From: Combretum micranthum
Lineage: Eukaryota; Streptophyta; Magnoliopsida; Myrtales; Combretaceae
Reading direction: 5' to 3'
Assembly (NCBI GenBank): GCA_024138025.1
Contig: JAMXBD010001258.1
Coordinates: 186,001 to 250,000, forward strand
Length of the DNA: 64,000 nucleotides
Shown here: piece after piece, positions 11,590 to 24,399 of the stretch
Layout of the letters: each line of letters starts with the position of its first letter
Position numbering within the stretch: position 1 is the first letter of the stretch
Program-made: the position numbers and the translations under genes
Notes under the pieces: generated by a model
Seen by the model: only the letters and a program-made list of their open reading frames with translations
What the model was told of the DNA's origin: nothing
The model's database searches: none

Positions 11590-12275
11590 CAAATATTTAA
11601 ATATAATAATCTTATTATATTTATATTTGTTTATATAATCTGTTACATACGAATAGATTTCACCCTAAGGAAATTTTGCACGTATGTCAACATCAAATAC
11701 CGCCAGCGTTAAAACTTGAATTATCGGAGTTTGTGTAAATTTTTACATAATTTTTTTCATTCAATGTACGTTGGCTCAATGCTACTAGCGTTACAACGTA
11801 CGCCACCTGTGTAGATAGTTTATGCCACTGGCATTCATTGATTTTATGGTAAAAAAAAAAAAATTATGTAGCTTCTATTCTAGTACGCATGGTCTCAAAC
11901 ACCACCGACCTATCCACATATGCCACCAGCTTTAGACACTTATACCGTCGACATAGGGTCAGTGTAGGTACTGTTCATCATCTTCCAAAATTTTTTTTTT
12001 TCAGTTTGATCTTCATTTTTCTTATATTTTACAAGTAGACGATGCACTTATGATCCATGTGCAAATAAAACAACCCAACATATATAAATTAAATAGATAT
12101 ATTGTTTTGACATGTTGGAAGAGGATAACCTTAATTAGTCATAGAAATTGGGAAATTAATTACAAATCATAATTACAATTGTATTTTCTATAGGTAACTT
12201 CTCCATGTTAGGTAACTATCATGCATAAATATGGTATCAGAACTTTAGATCGATATATAAAGCTACATGCTTAGG
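11590..12275. other. AT-rich stretch with recurring tacgccacc motifs, no gene
   Basis: It begins right where the RT homology breaks. It contains spaced variants of a short motif: taccgccagcgtt (about 11700), tacgccacctgtg (about 11800), tatgccactggcatt (about 11820), tatgccaccagct (about 11920) and taccgtcgacatag (about 11945). A comparable theme (gatacgccggcggcc) occurs at 63890-63925 in another LTR, so this may be LTR debris. No terminal motif or TSD was found. Confidence 0.3.
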
Positions 12276-12681
12276 CAAAAAAGAAAAAGACTATGTTTAT
12301 TCAACCCCTATTTAATTTTATTTAAACCCCATTTAATTTCAAGATTTCAAGGATACCAAAAATATTTTACGCCCATATTGTAAAAAAAGGAAAAGACTAT
12401 GTCTATTCAACCGCTATTTAATTATATTCAAACTTATTTAATTTCATGCTTTTAGGGATACCAAAAATATTTTATGCGGAAAAGACTGTCTATTCAACCC
12501 TTATTTAATTCTATTCAAACCCTATTTAATTTCATGATTTCAAGGATACTAAAAATATTATACGCTCATATGCTAAAAAAGAAAAAGACTATGTTTATTC
12601 AACCCTTATTTAATTATATTCAAACCCTATTTAATTTTCATGATTTCAGGGATATGAAAAATTTTTGTGCCTATATGTTAA
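12276..12681 (+). repeat. Minisatellite, four copies of a ~100-bp unit
   Basis: Four head-to-tail units start at about 12276, 12382, 12478 and 12574, each 96-106 bp. Every unit runs aaaagactatgt, attcaacccctatttaat, a second tatttaattt, then ttcaaggatacc and aaaatatttta. Units differ by scattered substitutions and small indels, so the array is not recent. It continues to about 12681. The stretch 12682-12888 after it holds nothing recognised. Confidence 0.8.
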
Positions 12682-12896
12682 AAACATTTACACTAAAAAT
12701 ACTTACACTAAAGACATCAAAAGGGATGGTTTTGCTTTAATAATATAGATATGTATTATACCTATGTTTAAGCTACTTCCAAGTATTTTTCCATGCTTCA
12801 CAGATATCATACGTGATATATCTCCAACTACAACATCTAAGAATCATTATATACATGATTTTTCATTGTTTCTATACACATAATAACTATAGTTAG

Positions 12897-13822
12897 TAGG
12901 AGTGTGCACAGTACGATTGAGTTCGGTTTGCACCTCGAACCAAACCACACCATAATTTACGATTCAATTTTTCTTTTAAATTCGAACTTAATCATACGGC
13001 TCGGTTCGTGGTTTTTTCAAACAAAAAAAAAAAAAAAACGGTTCGGTGCAATTCGGTTTACGATTCAAACCATTTTTTCATAAAATAAAAAATATATTTT
13101 ATCGAAAAACTTCCATTATATATTTCTTATCACTAATGCAAATATAAACAACAATATTTTAAATTAATCATTTACCAACTAAACATGTAAAACTTATCGG
13201 AAGGAAGGGATTTAATCCATTATAAAATTATAATTGTGACTAGTCTCATTCTTTTGAATTATCTTAAAATATAATGGTATACTAAACTTTATCCCAACAT
13301 AAGACATAAAATATAATTCGTTGTATGCTTTTAACTAAGAAATTACCAATTATATAAATCAATAAGTAACTAAATAATAGAAGTAGATTAATTAGTAAGA
13401 CAAATGGAAAAGAAATATGCAGAAGTTATAATACTAGAGGTTAAATTCTAAAATCTATCTTACTTATAGATAACATAACAATTAAAACATATTATGAAAA
13501 ATATAATTCTATTCTAATGAATAACATATCTAAGTCAAAAATTTCAATAACAATTATTTTTTTAAAAAAATTAATTATTTTTAAAATCTGTGACGTAGAT
13601 ATGTATCATTAATAAAACAATTAAGAATAAAAATAATATGTTTAATTTTTGAGATATATAAAATGGTTTGATTCGGTTCATAGTCTCGACCTGAATCGTG
13701 AATCGTTTATTCTTCACCGAACCGAACCGAACCATTTCAAAAAAGAACTAAAATTTTGGTTCGGTTCAGTTTTGTCCCATTCGGTTCACGGTTCGGTCGT
13801 TTTTTTTTTTTTTTTTGCCCTA
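12897..13822. mobile_element. Non-autonomous hAT-type element with 8-bp TSD
   Basis: A 926-bp element from TAGGAGTGTGCAC to TTTTTTGCCCTA, flanked by the perfect 8-bp repeat ATAGTTAG at 12889-12896 and 13823-13830. The ends share the short hAT-like terminus TAGGR/YCCTA. Subterminal arms are rich in ggttcggttc and gaaccgaacc motifs on both sides and can fold together. The middle is AT-rich and codes for nothing. Long A (about 13023-13038) and T (about 13800-13816) runs sit near the ends. Superfamily is inferred from the 8-bp TSD and termini. Confidence 0.75.
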
Positions 13823-13830
13823 ATAGTTAG

Positions 13831-14930
13831 GGTTTGAAGTGGATATTACCTTGTTTGAGCTGTTGTGATACTATACCTTTCCCCAAGCTTAGCACGAACC
13901 TAAGTTAATAAAGACATTGTTTAAGACAATGTTTAACACTTAAATTAACTCAAAATGAATTTTTCTTACCTTTACTTGCTCTTTCCTTAAGCTTCTATTT
14001 GTGTTTGTTAAAGCTATTCTATAGAGCTATGTTTATGGGTGTTTTATGGTATAGAAGAAGGAAGAATTTGGTTGTTTTTGGTATGTTGTTTGTGTGGTTT
14101 TTGTTGGCTGCTCAGGTGTGTTAAATTTTCTTGTTGTTTTGCTCATTAAGGAGTAATATTATAAAGGAAAGGGAGGCAGCAGCTACATCAATTTTCGACA
14201 AAGGAAAAGAGAGAGACAATTCTCCATCGAATTTTCATGAATTCTTTATGCATTAAATGAATGGCTTAGTTGGGGAATGTTTACTAGTATTGGGTGTTGA
14301 TTTTGTGGACTTCATTTGCCTAACATGACTCTTTCTCTTGCAATTTTTCTGCTGGAGCAAATCAAGAGCAACACAGCCGTAGGTTCTACACAATTTATAC
14401 CAAATTTGTGCAATTATTAAGATAATATTAATTAATCAATTAATTAACTATCTTAGTTTCAGGTAGTTTATTAAGTTAAACGGCTACAAATATGTCAATT
14501 GTTTAGGAATTCTGTCTCCAAAAATTTATTTAGAGCTTCTACAAATTTTCTTAATTATTATTGAGTTCAAACTTAAGTTTAAAGTTTACACGATTAATTA
14601 TTTTTAGGGTTTTATCTCATGCGATTTGGGTTTTCTAAGCTTAATAGGCCATGCTTTAGAATTCTCTAACTAGAAAAATGGTGTGATCGAAATATTTGTT
14701 TGAAGTCTTGATTGTTAGTTATGGATCTATTTTTGCTCTTATTGTATATTTATAACCCTGACGGTTCATCCTTAAATTATCGTTTTCTAACTATAAGTTT
14801 TATTGATCATTTACTTTCTAATGTACTTGAAATCTTATATCAACTATTTCTATATTTTGATTTTTCGATACCAACTATGAATTATTTTCTTTGGTATTTA
14901 TTATTATCTAGAGAACTTGGTTTTAGGGTT
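13831..14930 (-). mobile_element. Partial LTR of family B (copy B-2)
   Basis: The part at about 14400-14800 aligns with 45220-45580 of the complete B solo LTR in the same direction. Shared landmarks: ttattgagttcaaacttaag against ttataagttcaaaatttaaa, then ggttttatctcatgcgattt against agttttatcttatgtgatta, and atatttataaccctgacggtt against gtatttataatactagcggtt. Neither terminus could be placed. The hAT element interrupts or abuts its left side. On its right lies the integrase tail, in the order expected if this were the 3' LTR of that element (integrase, then LTR 5' end, reading minus). Confidence 0.55.
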
Positions 14931-15160
14931 TGAAGATATATATTTCCAAGACCTTATATGCCCAATATATCTGGAACTTAGTTTTCCTTTTGTCTGTCCA
15001 CTATGAAGAGTTTTGATCGGGCTTATCTTCAAATAAACATGATCTCCTTCAATAAATTCTACTTTCCTTCTTTTCAAATTTGCCCAGCTCATTTGCCTAT
15101 CTTGAACTTCTTTTATTTTTTGCTTTATCACAGCGACTTCATCAATTGTATTCTATATTA
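14904..15160 (-). pseudogene. Chromovirus-like (Tekay/Del) integrase C-terminal fragment
   Basis: On the minus strand the frame reads IKQKIKEVQDRQMSWANLKR, then EFIEGDHVYLKISPI and KGKLSSRYIGHI. This follows the integrase C-terminus of Tekay/Del gypsy elements: AQSRQKSYAD, FEVGDHVFLKVSP, GKLSPRYIGPF. The zinc-binding and DDE catalytic parts are absent. The fragment has no N-terminus because the family A LTR starts at 15163, two bases beyond. After RYIG the match decays. It is the only coding trace in the window that links the long-LTR families with a gypsy lineage. Confidence 0.7.
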
Positions 15161-15202
15161 ATTGTCACGTCCCAAAAGGTACCCTAAACGCGATAGTCCG
15201 CC

Positions 15203-15266
15203 ACACTCGATATTTAAACTCAAGTATGACAACCTGAGTCACTCGATGAGTTTAGATACTGGGTGT
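15203..15266 (-). other. LTR 3'-end foldback, chimeric copy A-2
   Basis: ACACTCGATATTTAAACTCA pairs with TGAGTTTAGATACTGGGTGT. The apical TGAC/GTCA stem closes the loop AACCTGA. The outer terminal hairpin has decayed in this copy (TGTCACG against CGCGATA). Confidence 0.7.
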
Positions 15267-15448
15267 AAAGCTCACGTTCAACATATAGGAAATCATACTT
15301 TGAATCGAAATAGCTTAAAAAGACATACATAGTGATAAGAATATATATCATGACAGTTATAACCAGATTAATCTATTACAAGATCTAAGGGGCATACTCC
15401 CGTCAAAATATTAAGAGTTCTTAGGTCCTCAAAGTCTCTTACATCAAC

Positions 15449-15469
15449 ATATATATATATATATATATA
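15449..15469. repeat. (AT)n microsatellite
   Basis: About ten AT units inside the chimeric LTR. Confidence 0.85.
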
Positions 15470-18400
15470 AGATTAAGGAGATTCAACTAGAAGTCTATGC
15501 CTAATATCTAGGTCCCGACTTCTTCAAAAAGATCCTTAAATTCCAAAAAATATACCTGAGGAAAGTGGCCTCTTGGGAGTAGTCACAAATAATCATACTG
15601 CAACAAGAAGCTATAGGGGTATAAACTTACGAGCTTAGTGAGTTTCACTTCCAAATTAAATACTTCATCATATAATAGGGCAAACAAGTTATATTGGACA
15701 ATCATATGAAATGCACAAACACGCAATCATACAATACATAAGACTTTATGAGAATCCTATGTTGAATGGATTTACGCCCTCCATTCGGGGTTAGGTGTTT
15801 TAGGCCCATACGACCATAGATTTCAATTTTTTTCTCATTTACATCGTGGTTGATTCAGGTGCCCCCCACTCACTAATTTTGTAGTTGATACAGATGCCTA
15901 CACCACTTCCATTTTAATTCAGGTCATTCATGCCAACATTCAAGTTTTCGGGCCCCTTGTTGCCCAGCTATTATGCATTCTTCCCACTAATGTATAATAA
16001 TAAATACAATGTGACTGAACATATGGTATGCATGGTCAATTTAATTATAAGATCATGGCATATTAATTAACGAATTATGGGTGATCATAGATATTATAGA
16101 CACTTCAATTCTATACTAAATCATACAAATATTTACAATAATTCCATTTTGATATTCTTATCATCAATTCAATCAATTGAATCTCACATACACATTCAAA
16201 TTTTATATTGCCCTAAATCTAATGCCACTATCATTACAAGCACAATCACAAGCATGTAATTTAAAGATAGTGAACTCACTTTGCCATGGCGTGAAAATCC
16301 GCTTAATTGTAATAGTCCTCCGGAAGGTATAGTCCATCTTCCAAGCCTCCTAATCAAAAGAAATAACTCCAATGAGTATTTCTATGAAGTTTGAGTGAAC
16401 TTATAAATTCTATTCTAACAAGTTCGTCAAAGAGGAAATTTTAACTTAAAATGGCCATAACTTGGTCATTTTAACTTGGAATTTCGCATATAATATGCTG
16501 ATTTCTACCTATTCGACGAGAGCTATCTATTCCTAAAGTTATTTCCATCAAATAAGGTTGTTTGGTTCATGAACAGTAAGGTATAGAATGCTATATGAAG
16601 TTCCCAACCCACAAATCAATTTCTAAATTCAATCCAGGCATCATTCCAAAGCTTTGATAGATACTTAGCTATCATTATATCTTGAAAGACTCTTTTATAT
16701 ACATATATAGCTTAATATCATGCATGATACATAGGTGTTAGTAAATCTATTTCCTCATGTACTTAGACAATGCTTCATGGGATGTGTAAGACACTATTTT
16801 TCTAGCTTTGTTTCTACCAAGTGCATTATGAGTACATGCAATACCTATAAGTTATTATCATGAATGTCATGAGATGAGCTATCTATATGTATATCCTCAA
16901 TGATATATGATATCAAGAATTATTTTTAGAAAACTTTTGCAGCAAAACTTTTGAAATTAATATAATTAAGAAAACTAGTTTTTCTCCTTGCAAAATCATA
17001 CTTACTTTTATCAAAACTTAACCTTAATGACCTATATGCCCAACACCTTCATTATTTTAACAAAATTCTTCATTTTGGACTTAAAAAATAGATGTTTGTA
17101 TAGGGGGTTTACCTAGTTACGAATTTTACAAAATTTTAAGGAATGAAAACATTGTTTAATCTATATTTTGAAACATTTCCTTATTTTACGATTATACTTT
17201 GATAAGTTTCATTCATCTTTGTCAAAATTAGGTCCTTATTACATGTATTCCCTAGGGCTTCTATTTTTCCATTAAAATCCTCATTTTAGCATTTGGAAAT
17301 AGGTGTTCAAATAGAGGTCATTTCTAAATCCGAATTTTCAGAATTTATATTTGAGATTATTTCTTTGTAAAACTCATTTAATCTTTCTAAAACTAATTCC
17401 TAGTCAAACCTGCTCTTTAAGGCTTTCATTTCTTTAATAAAATCTTGTTTTGGGATTGAAAAATAGGTGTTCACATATCAAGCTCTCCTTATTACAAATT
17501 TTCGGTTTGTTGTTGGGATTAAAACATAATGCTAACATAACTTTTGTAAACTTTTCTTGTTTTTGAAAATATCCCTTAGTAGATCTAAGTTTACTCATCA
17601 AAACCACTCATTTATGATACCTATTCCCTAAGCCTTTCATTTTTAATGTAAAATACTCATTTTGAAGTTGAAAAATAGCTTTTCTATATAAGGTTCTTTT
17701 TAGATCCGAATTTTCAAAAATTATTTTTGTTGGATCTAAAATAGATCTTAAGCTTTCTAATACTTTCCCACTAGTATCATGCTACTACAAGTCCTTTATG
17801 TACATAAAACAAAAATCTAAGGCATTTATGAACTCAAAACAACAAGATCTAGTTTATTATGCTAGTCATAAATGCAAATGCACCGTGATCATTATGTAGT
17901 TAAGGTTAAATGATGAATACATGCACAAAACATTAATAATAACAACATAACTCAAAACAAAGCATAATAATAGCAAAAACAACTTAAACAAAAAGATCTA
18001 TAACATTGTGATGGCAAGAATCTCATGTTCAAGTGTTTCCACATCCCTAGCATAAAGCTCATGAGGATTTTGAGTGGAATCACACATGAATGATCTTGCC
18101 ATTACATGTTTTTAAAGTGGTAGGGTGTAGATCTATTACCTATTTAGTGTTTGGAACAAGAAACTTGAAGAAAAATATAGTGTGTGTGTATGGGTGTGTC
18201 ACAACAAAGGAGGAGAGAAAGAAAGGAGAGAAAAAAAATTACAAGAGTTTGTTTAGATGAAAAGTGAGAAAGTGAAATGAAGTTGGTATAAAAGAGTATT
18301 TATAGAAAAGTGTATTAGGGTTTGTGTTGTTAAACAAATTGAAAAAGAATAAAACAAATTGAGAGGGATAAAGGAGGGAGGGGCGCCGACTCCATCAAGA

Positions 18401-20378
18401 GAGAGAGAGAGATGTGTGTGATAATTTTGTGTAATAAAATTCTAAGTTTAAAAGTATATTATGTAATAAAATATATTGGAAAAGTAAATGTAAGGAAAAT
18501 GATGCAATATCGTAAGAATAGGTTATAAGTATGTAAGAATAGGGTATTGGTAGTTGTACTTTGTGAATAGTGTGATTAGAAATAAAAAAGTAGATTAGAC
18601 AATTAAAGTATCAGTAATAATGAAAATACGATAAAAATGCTATAACTGTAACTTTTATAACCTGAAAAATTATACAACTTATATATTTAGAAATCTTATG
18701 AAATTATGAATCCAACGGTATTAATAACATATTTTTAATATCTTTGGCCCCGGGACACATTTTATAAAGTTTGTATCCGATCGGGATCAAAATATGTAAA
18801 AAATTTACTAATATTATATTTTTAAGCATCCTAATATTATTACGAACCAATCTATACTCTTCACTCATATTTCGACTTTTTGGTTTAAGAACACGAGGTT
18901 GGCGGATCTAAACTGCTAGGATTTCTTAGGAATTTGTTGACTTAGGGTTTCTGGTTAACTTTCCGGTTTAGTGTTTGAACTCAAAATTTCCCTAAAAATT
19001 AAGGGTATGAATATGAGCATGAGTATGATGATATTTACAAGAAAAAAAGAAAATGGGAATTAAACAAAACAATAAGTAACATAATATAAATTCAAGTATT
19101 GGGAGTCTTAACCTCATTAAGGCTCTCGAGACAAATAATAAATTTTGTCTCGATATAAAAGAAATGAAACAAAGAAAAGGTTGTTTTGATTTGATGAGGA
19201 CAAGTCTAAGACTAGAAAGAATAGTCTTAAAACATGAAAGTAAATAAATTGCAATAACAAATGAGCTTATATGCTCTAAAAGATATATATAGCTACATAG
19301 ATATATTTAGTTAAATATAAATATGGAAGCATAACAACAACAATAATATGAACAAAATAACAACATAAAAGAATATGGATTCATGACCAAAAACAAAACA
19401 TGAACATAGAGTTGCTTCAATAACATATAGTTTAGGAAACACACTTTATGGTCATGTTAAGTTACATGACATAATAGTAAAAATATGAAAAGAATTTTAC
19501 TTAAAGATAAGATGAGAATAGTATATATAGATGGGTTTTATGTATGAAGAATATGGGAGCTTGGAAGTGTTTTGAGAGGGTAATGGGAAGAGTATTTGGG
19601 AGGAGAATTTGATAGAGCTTTTTATAGTAAATTTGTGGGTAGTAGATGTATGAATAAAGTGAGAGGATGAGGTATTTATAGGAAAATGAGGAGAGGATTT
19701 TGAGTGATTTAATTAAATTAAAAATTGAGATAAAATAGAGAAAGAGGGGGGGTAGGGAGCACCGACCAAGAGGAAAGGAGAGAGGGAGAGATTTTATTTT
19801 TGTAATTTTATGTATTAAAAGTAATTATGTAAGATAGATGTGATAAAAGTGTATTGGAAATGAAAAAAAAATAGTGGTATAGGTATGATAGTGTGTAAGA
19901 TTGAATAGTGAAAAAGTAGAGATAGTATGAATAGTGTAGAATATTGTAGAGTTGTACAATGAATAGTGTACAAAACATAAATATACTGGTAGTAAGAAAA
20001 ATACGCGTAAAAGTGCGATATTAATATTTTTAGTTATCAAACAATTTTAAAATTGATATTTTTGAAAACCTTATATTTTATGAGTCTAACGGTGTCAACA
20101 GAATATTTTTAATATTTCGGACCCCTAGACACATTTTTTAAAACCAGTATCCGTTCGAGTTCGAGATGGATCAAATTTTAACCAATATGATATTTTTAAA
20201 CATTCTAATATAATTATGAACTATTCTACTCACTTAGCTTACATCTGCTATACACAAGTTAGGAGCGTGGGTTTGCCAGACTTAAACGACTAGGTTCTAC
20301 AAGGGTTTTGTTGATCGTAGGGTTTTCAGTTGACTTTTGATTTTAGGTTGGAGATAACATAAAACTTGGGGGTTTACA

Positions 20379-20761
20379 CTGTATACTTTCATTCTAGGTT
20401 GTTATGCTTAGAGAGGTGGTTAAACAATTTATATGCTCTTCAAAAAGTGGTGAAATGCAACCAAACCGCTTGTGCATTATTGACTTTGTGTTTCTTTTAT
20501 GACTTTGGAAGTGGTTATTAAATGGTGAGAGTAATAGTTTAATTTAATTGGATTAATCTTAAAAATTGACTGTGTATGCCAAGTACAAGTAGAGTTATGG
20601 TAGGTTTGACTGGTAGACACTAATAAGTCACTATTTGTTAATTGAAAGAATGCTATATTGATTCAAATTTACTAATAATTTTTTAGTATAATTGAAGATG
20701 GATTATTTTGTCCTTAATTTGCTTGCTTAAGGACACACAAATTGTTAAGTGTGGGGAAGTT
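20379..20761 (+). other. Athila-type 3' internal region and polypurine tract
   Basis: Non-coding DNA between the chimeric LTR and the second Athila LTR. It ends in gcttgcttaaggacacacaa and ttaagtgtggggaagttt, the purine-rich primer for plus-strand synthesis typical of Athila/Tat elements. It is probably the right-hand piece of the element whose left part is 7194-11589, the middle having been lost and replaced. Confidence 0.6.
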
Positions 20762-23700
20762 TAATAAGTGTCAAAAGAATCTTATTATTCACATTGTTTT
20801 GATATTATATTATATAGATTTTATGTTAATTGTTAAAGAAAAGTACTTATTGGGTTAAATTGTCAATTTCAAGAATAAAGGAAGATTTTGAGCTTTATGA
20901 AGATACGTAGATGAGTTAATGAAAACCTTTGATGAAGAATTTAGGAAAGTGAAGATTTACAACATACATGACCATTCTATACAAGCTGTGTAGAATACTA
21001 GTGTAGAAGGTAAAAAAAGTCTAGTAAACTATTTCGAAGTGCACAAGAAAGCTACAAAAGCTGTGCAGAATGCCTACATGGAAGGTGGAAAGAGATCAGA
21101 AGCAAATTATATTATGCATGACTAAACTGCATAATCCATGCTCGGGGGTCATGCAGCCTTGAATTTCATAATTTTCACCAATTTACATCCGTATAGGCTT
21201 CGAACACAGTGCATAGGATGCCTATACAAGACCAGTTTATCCTTTCCCTATAAATAAAGCCCATTAATTGTCTTTAAAGAAACATATCTTTATTCATAGA
21301 AACCTTAGAGAGGAAAATAAGAGCTTTCAAGAGGAAAAACGTTAAAGCTTATTGAAGATCACAAGACTTCATCTTTAAGTGTTGTAATCACGTTTTCTAC
21401 CTATTTTTCTTTGCTTTCATTGTAAACTCCATGGAGGAGTAAATTTTCCATGCCCTTATCTTGTAAACCCTAAACGATGTGCTATAATTGATGCTTAGCT
21501 AATAATATTGATGTTCTTGAATATATTCGTGTACTTTAATTATCTTATAATAAACTGTGGTTAGATTTGTTACATGTTTTATTCTTGTTAGACAAAAAAA
21601 GGTTTCATTTACCAAGATAGATCCTTATGAAAGAGAATTTGTATGTTTTACCTAGAGGCAAGAAAACTTCAGATTTTTGCTATAAAGATTTTATCTTTAA
21701 TTAGGATTTTTGCTCTTTAATACAATCTTATAGGGCATTGGTGAAGGAGAGGTCTCCGCTATCTTGTATAAGATTAGGAATCAATTAACTCTGTTGGTTC
21801 CAAAAGATAACCAAGAGGATTGGGGGGGAGGAGGAGAGAGAGAGGGGGAGAGGTGAATTGGTTTTCCAAGTTAAAATTTAATCCTTTGAAAATCTTTACC
21901 AAATTCACAAACTAGGTTAATTAATAAAAAATGGCTTCTTAACTTTACTTGAAAAACAACAAACTTAATAAACAATATCTTTAGTTGAAATTCGGATGAA
22001 AACATTCGAAAATATCACAATATGTTATGCTTAAAACAAAAATGAACTTCCAGACTTTAGTCTCTGATTTAGTTTCTAATCAGTAAAAAATACTTTCAGT
22101 CACTTTCTAAAATAGTTTCTGAATATGAATTGCTCAAATAAACAAATAATTATGCATGAAAATTAAAGAAATAGAGTTTAGAAGAGTGCAAAGTGATTTC
22201 TAAAGGTTCCATCTTGAGCATCAGTCCCCTCTTTTAGCACCAAAATAGGGATCCGGTTGTCTTTACCGGTATGTTTCACTATCCAAAAACAAATCAAGTT
22301 ACAAGTTGTCTTTTGCCAAAGCACCTGGCTACAATATGCACTCAACTTGATCCTCCTAGCTTACACAAGCTACAATCAATCTATTGAGCCTACTTGTAAC
22401 TCTCAATCTCACAAGAAGTAATCACAAATCAATTTGAGGAAATAAGTATAATGTATCCTCTAATTTCAGTACAGTGAAAATATAAATAACAGTATTTGCT
22501 TGAGGAATATTTGAGAGCTTTGATTGCTTGTATTCCTTTTCATGTTTCAGATTGTTGTTTCTTTCTTCTGAATTTGTCAAATTTATCCTTCTTTCTTCAA
22601 CGACTAGTAAAAGATTAGTTCCAGATATTTTGCAATTAATTCGGATAGGCTACTATTCGTCCTTCTTTTTCAACAGCTTTGGATGAACATGGGTTCCTTT
22701 TATCTTGCTGGTTGTGATATTTAGCTTGTAATCCAGATATGAGTTTTCTTCAAACGTTAAAATTTGAATCAGCATTTGTTGTAGATAAACCTTAAAAATA
22801 ATCTGATCACAACGTTCCTGATTAGAAGAATATAACCCATGAAAATAGCAGCTTTATCACCATGAAAGTAGTAGCTTTTAAAATTCCGAAATTGACTCAT
22901 TTAAAATTTGAATTCTCTTGATCTTGTATAAGCTTGTCCTTGATGATTATTTCCATCAGATGCTTCTTATAATATCACGAGACAATAGCTATGTCCAAAA
23001 TCGAATCTGAATTTTGTTGTCGTGAAGCTTCAAATGCTATTGATTCGTTAATTTAAATTAATCAAACTTTAAATTCGAATGAGTTGAATCCCCTTTGGAT
23101 AATTGAACCAACTTTGTGGAACATAATTGAATGTATTACCTAAATACATTCACTTTGGTACTGGGTCTTCAAAAATATGAATTAATTAGGAAAACATTCG
23201 TTCTTCACAGTCTCGGTCATGATTCTTGCATATTTCAAGTCTTTATAAATTAGTTTCTGAAATGCCTTCTGATTGATATACAAACCTTTATAACATACTG
23301 ATTCTCCTTCTGAATAAGTTTCTAAATATTCAAATGCTCTTGAAAACCTTTCCTAAACACCTTCTGAAATATTTCCTGAGTTGTATTCTTTTGCAAAAAT
23401 ATTTTCATAAAATTTAATTACGGCACACTTAATGAACTTTGTTAGTAAATACTTAACTCTTTTTGTTATCATCAAAATCCATATTGAGAGAAACCAACAA
23501 ACTCAAGAGAGTAGTTGATTTAATTTTGAATCCTGCAGTTCAAGAACTAAATAATTGCTAATCAATCCATTATCATGAGATTTTAAAATTAAAGGTGGAT
23601 CGAGATTAGAGTATGGTTTTGTGATTGAACTAATCTTTTAAAAAGGATTCAAAATCAATTATAGGGCTTAGTAATCTAGTTTATTAGTTGATTAATGATT

Positions 23701-23860
23701 TTAGTTAATACTCACACTTAAAAAATGAGGCTAGATAGTAGAGAAAAGGCACTACTAGTACTTGCTCTTTAGATCCCTATGGACGAAACCCGGTTTAATC
23801 TTATATAACTCTAGATAGGTATACTTACCTAGCTCGATTTTAGGATTTAACATGGGTTTA
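20762..23860 (+). mobile_element. Athila-type LTR interrupted by a SIRE-like solo LTR
   Basis: It starts with TAATAAGTGTCAAAAG (7194-8599 has TGGTAAGTGTCAAAAG) and follows that LTR through to about 23860. Landmarks: ttcacattgttttgatatta, then agcttattgaagatcacaag, then cctgcagttcaagaac at about 23532, matching 8236. Without the insertion (21792-23499 plus one TSD copy) its length is about 1.4 kb, equal to the first LTR. No PBS follows, so it is the 3' LTR. The exact right end is blurred. Confidence 0.7.
21792..23499 (-). mobile_element. SIRE-like copia solo LTR with TSD AACTC
   Basis: A 1,708-bp element bounded by TGTTGGTTCC and GAAACCAACA, with direct repeats AACTC at 21787-21791 and 23500-23504. 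Read on the minus strand it begins TGTTGGTTTCTCTCAATATG, with gattttgatgataacaaa close behind. It closes with caattcacctctccccc, the usual end of SIRE-type LTRs. No internal sequence or second LTR remains. It is nested in the Athila LTR, so it is younger than that copy. On the plus strand the left end is seen as a g-rich run ggggggg at about 21822. Confidence 0.85.
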
Positions 23861-24395
23861 TAAATTTTATAATTTGACATGATCGGTAGGAGCACATAAA
23901 TTCTTGAGTGTTGTAATTGGTATAAAGCTCTATATGAGCATTTGTGTTTGAGACTAATAAAGTATGTGAAGTCCTCGGTTTGAGGCAATTTGTGTGATCG
24001 TAGAGATTAGGAAGCAGGGCGAACTCCATATTACATGCAGGCTTGAATCTTCTTTCCTTATCACTTTTATATTCCTTTTGTTCAATATTTTTGCTATAAT
24101 TGTGGTCATCAAAGGTTAATTTGACCTATTACATTAAAAATTCATTAATTGACTATTTTAGGTCAAATACTCAATTCACAACACAACCTTCCCCCTCGAA
24201 ATAGGAGTGTCTAGTAGATGTGCGTTTCAAGAGAGACCCTGCCCTATATCATTTGGCAGTATTGGACTCTTCTTCTTTGGAATTGGGGAGTATGAACCTC
24301 TACATCTAAGCTCTCAAGCATAGGAGTGTCTAGTTGATGTAGATATGAGGATGATGAAGGTCCTAGCTCATCAAGCTGAACATATGAGGGCGAAG
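23861..24395. other. Unassigned DNA, no gene
   Basis: No coding similarity, termini or repeats recognised. The phrase ataggagtgtctag occurs twice (about 24202 and 24321), each followed by ttgatgt or tagatgt, a short direct repeat about 120 bp apart. Confidence 0.4.
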
Positions 24396-24399
24396 ACTC

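Larger units (their letters stand above)
15163..20378 (-). mobile_element. Chimeric family A LTR with two promoter regions, no TSD
   Basis: Starts with TGTCACGTCCC at 15163 and ends with ggggtttaca at 20378, both good family A termini. The flanks differ (TTAAT left, CTGTA right). At 5,216 bp it is longer than any sister. The sense 5' portion is present twice: TATTTATAG (minus-sense TATA) at 18297-18305 and again at 19673-19681, each followed on the right by its own gtattaataacat/ggtgtcaacag block (18650-18990 and 20030-20378). The join is at about 19000-19075. The part left of the join resembles the long subfamily (1486-5752). The part right of it resembles 51124-54488. I infer recombination between two different A LTRs. 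Confidence 0.7.

Noticed and set aside
15158..20383. A TSD for the chimeric LTR
   Set aside because: The flanks are TTAAT and CTGTA and do not match. I searched for an internal ttaca followed by TTAAT near the seam at 19000 and found none.
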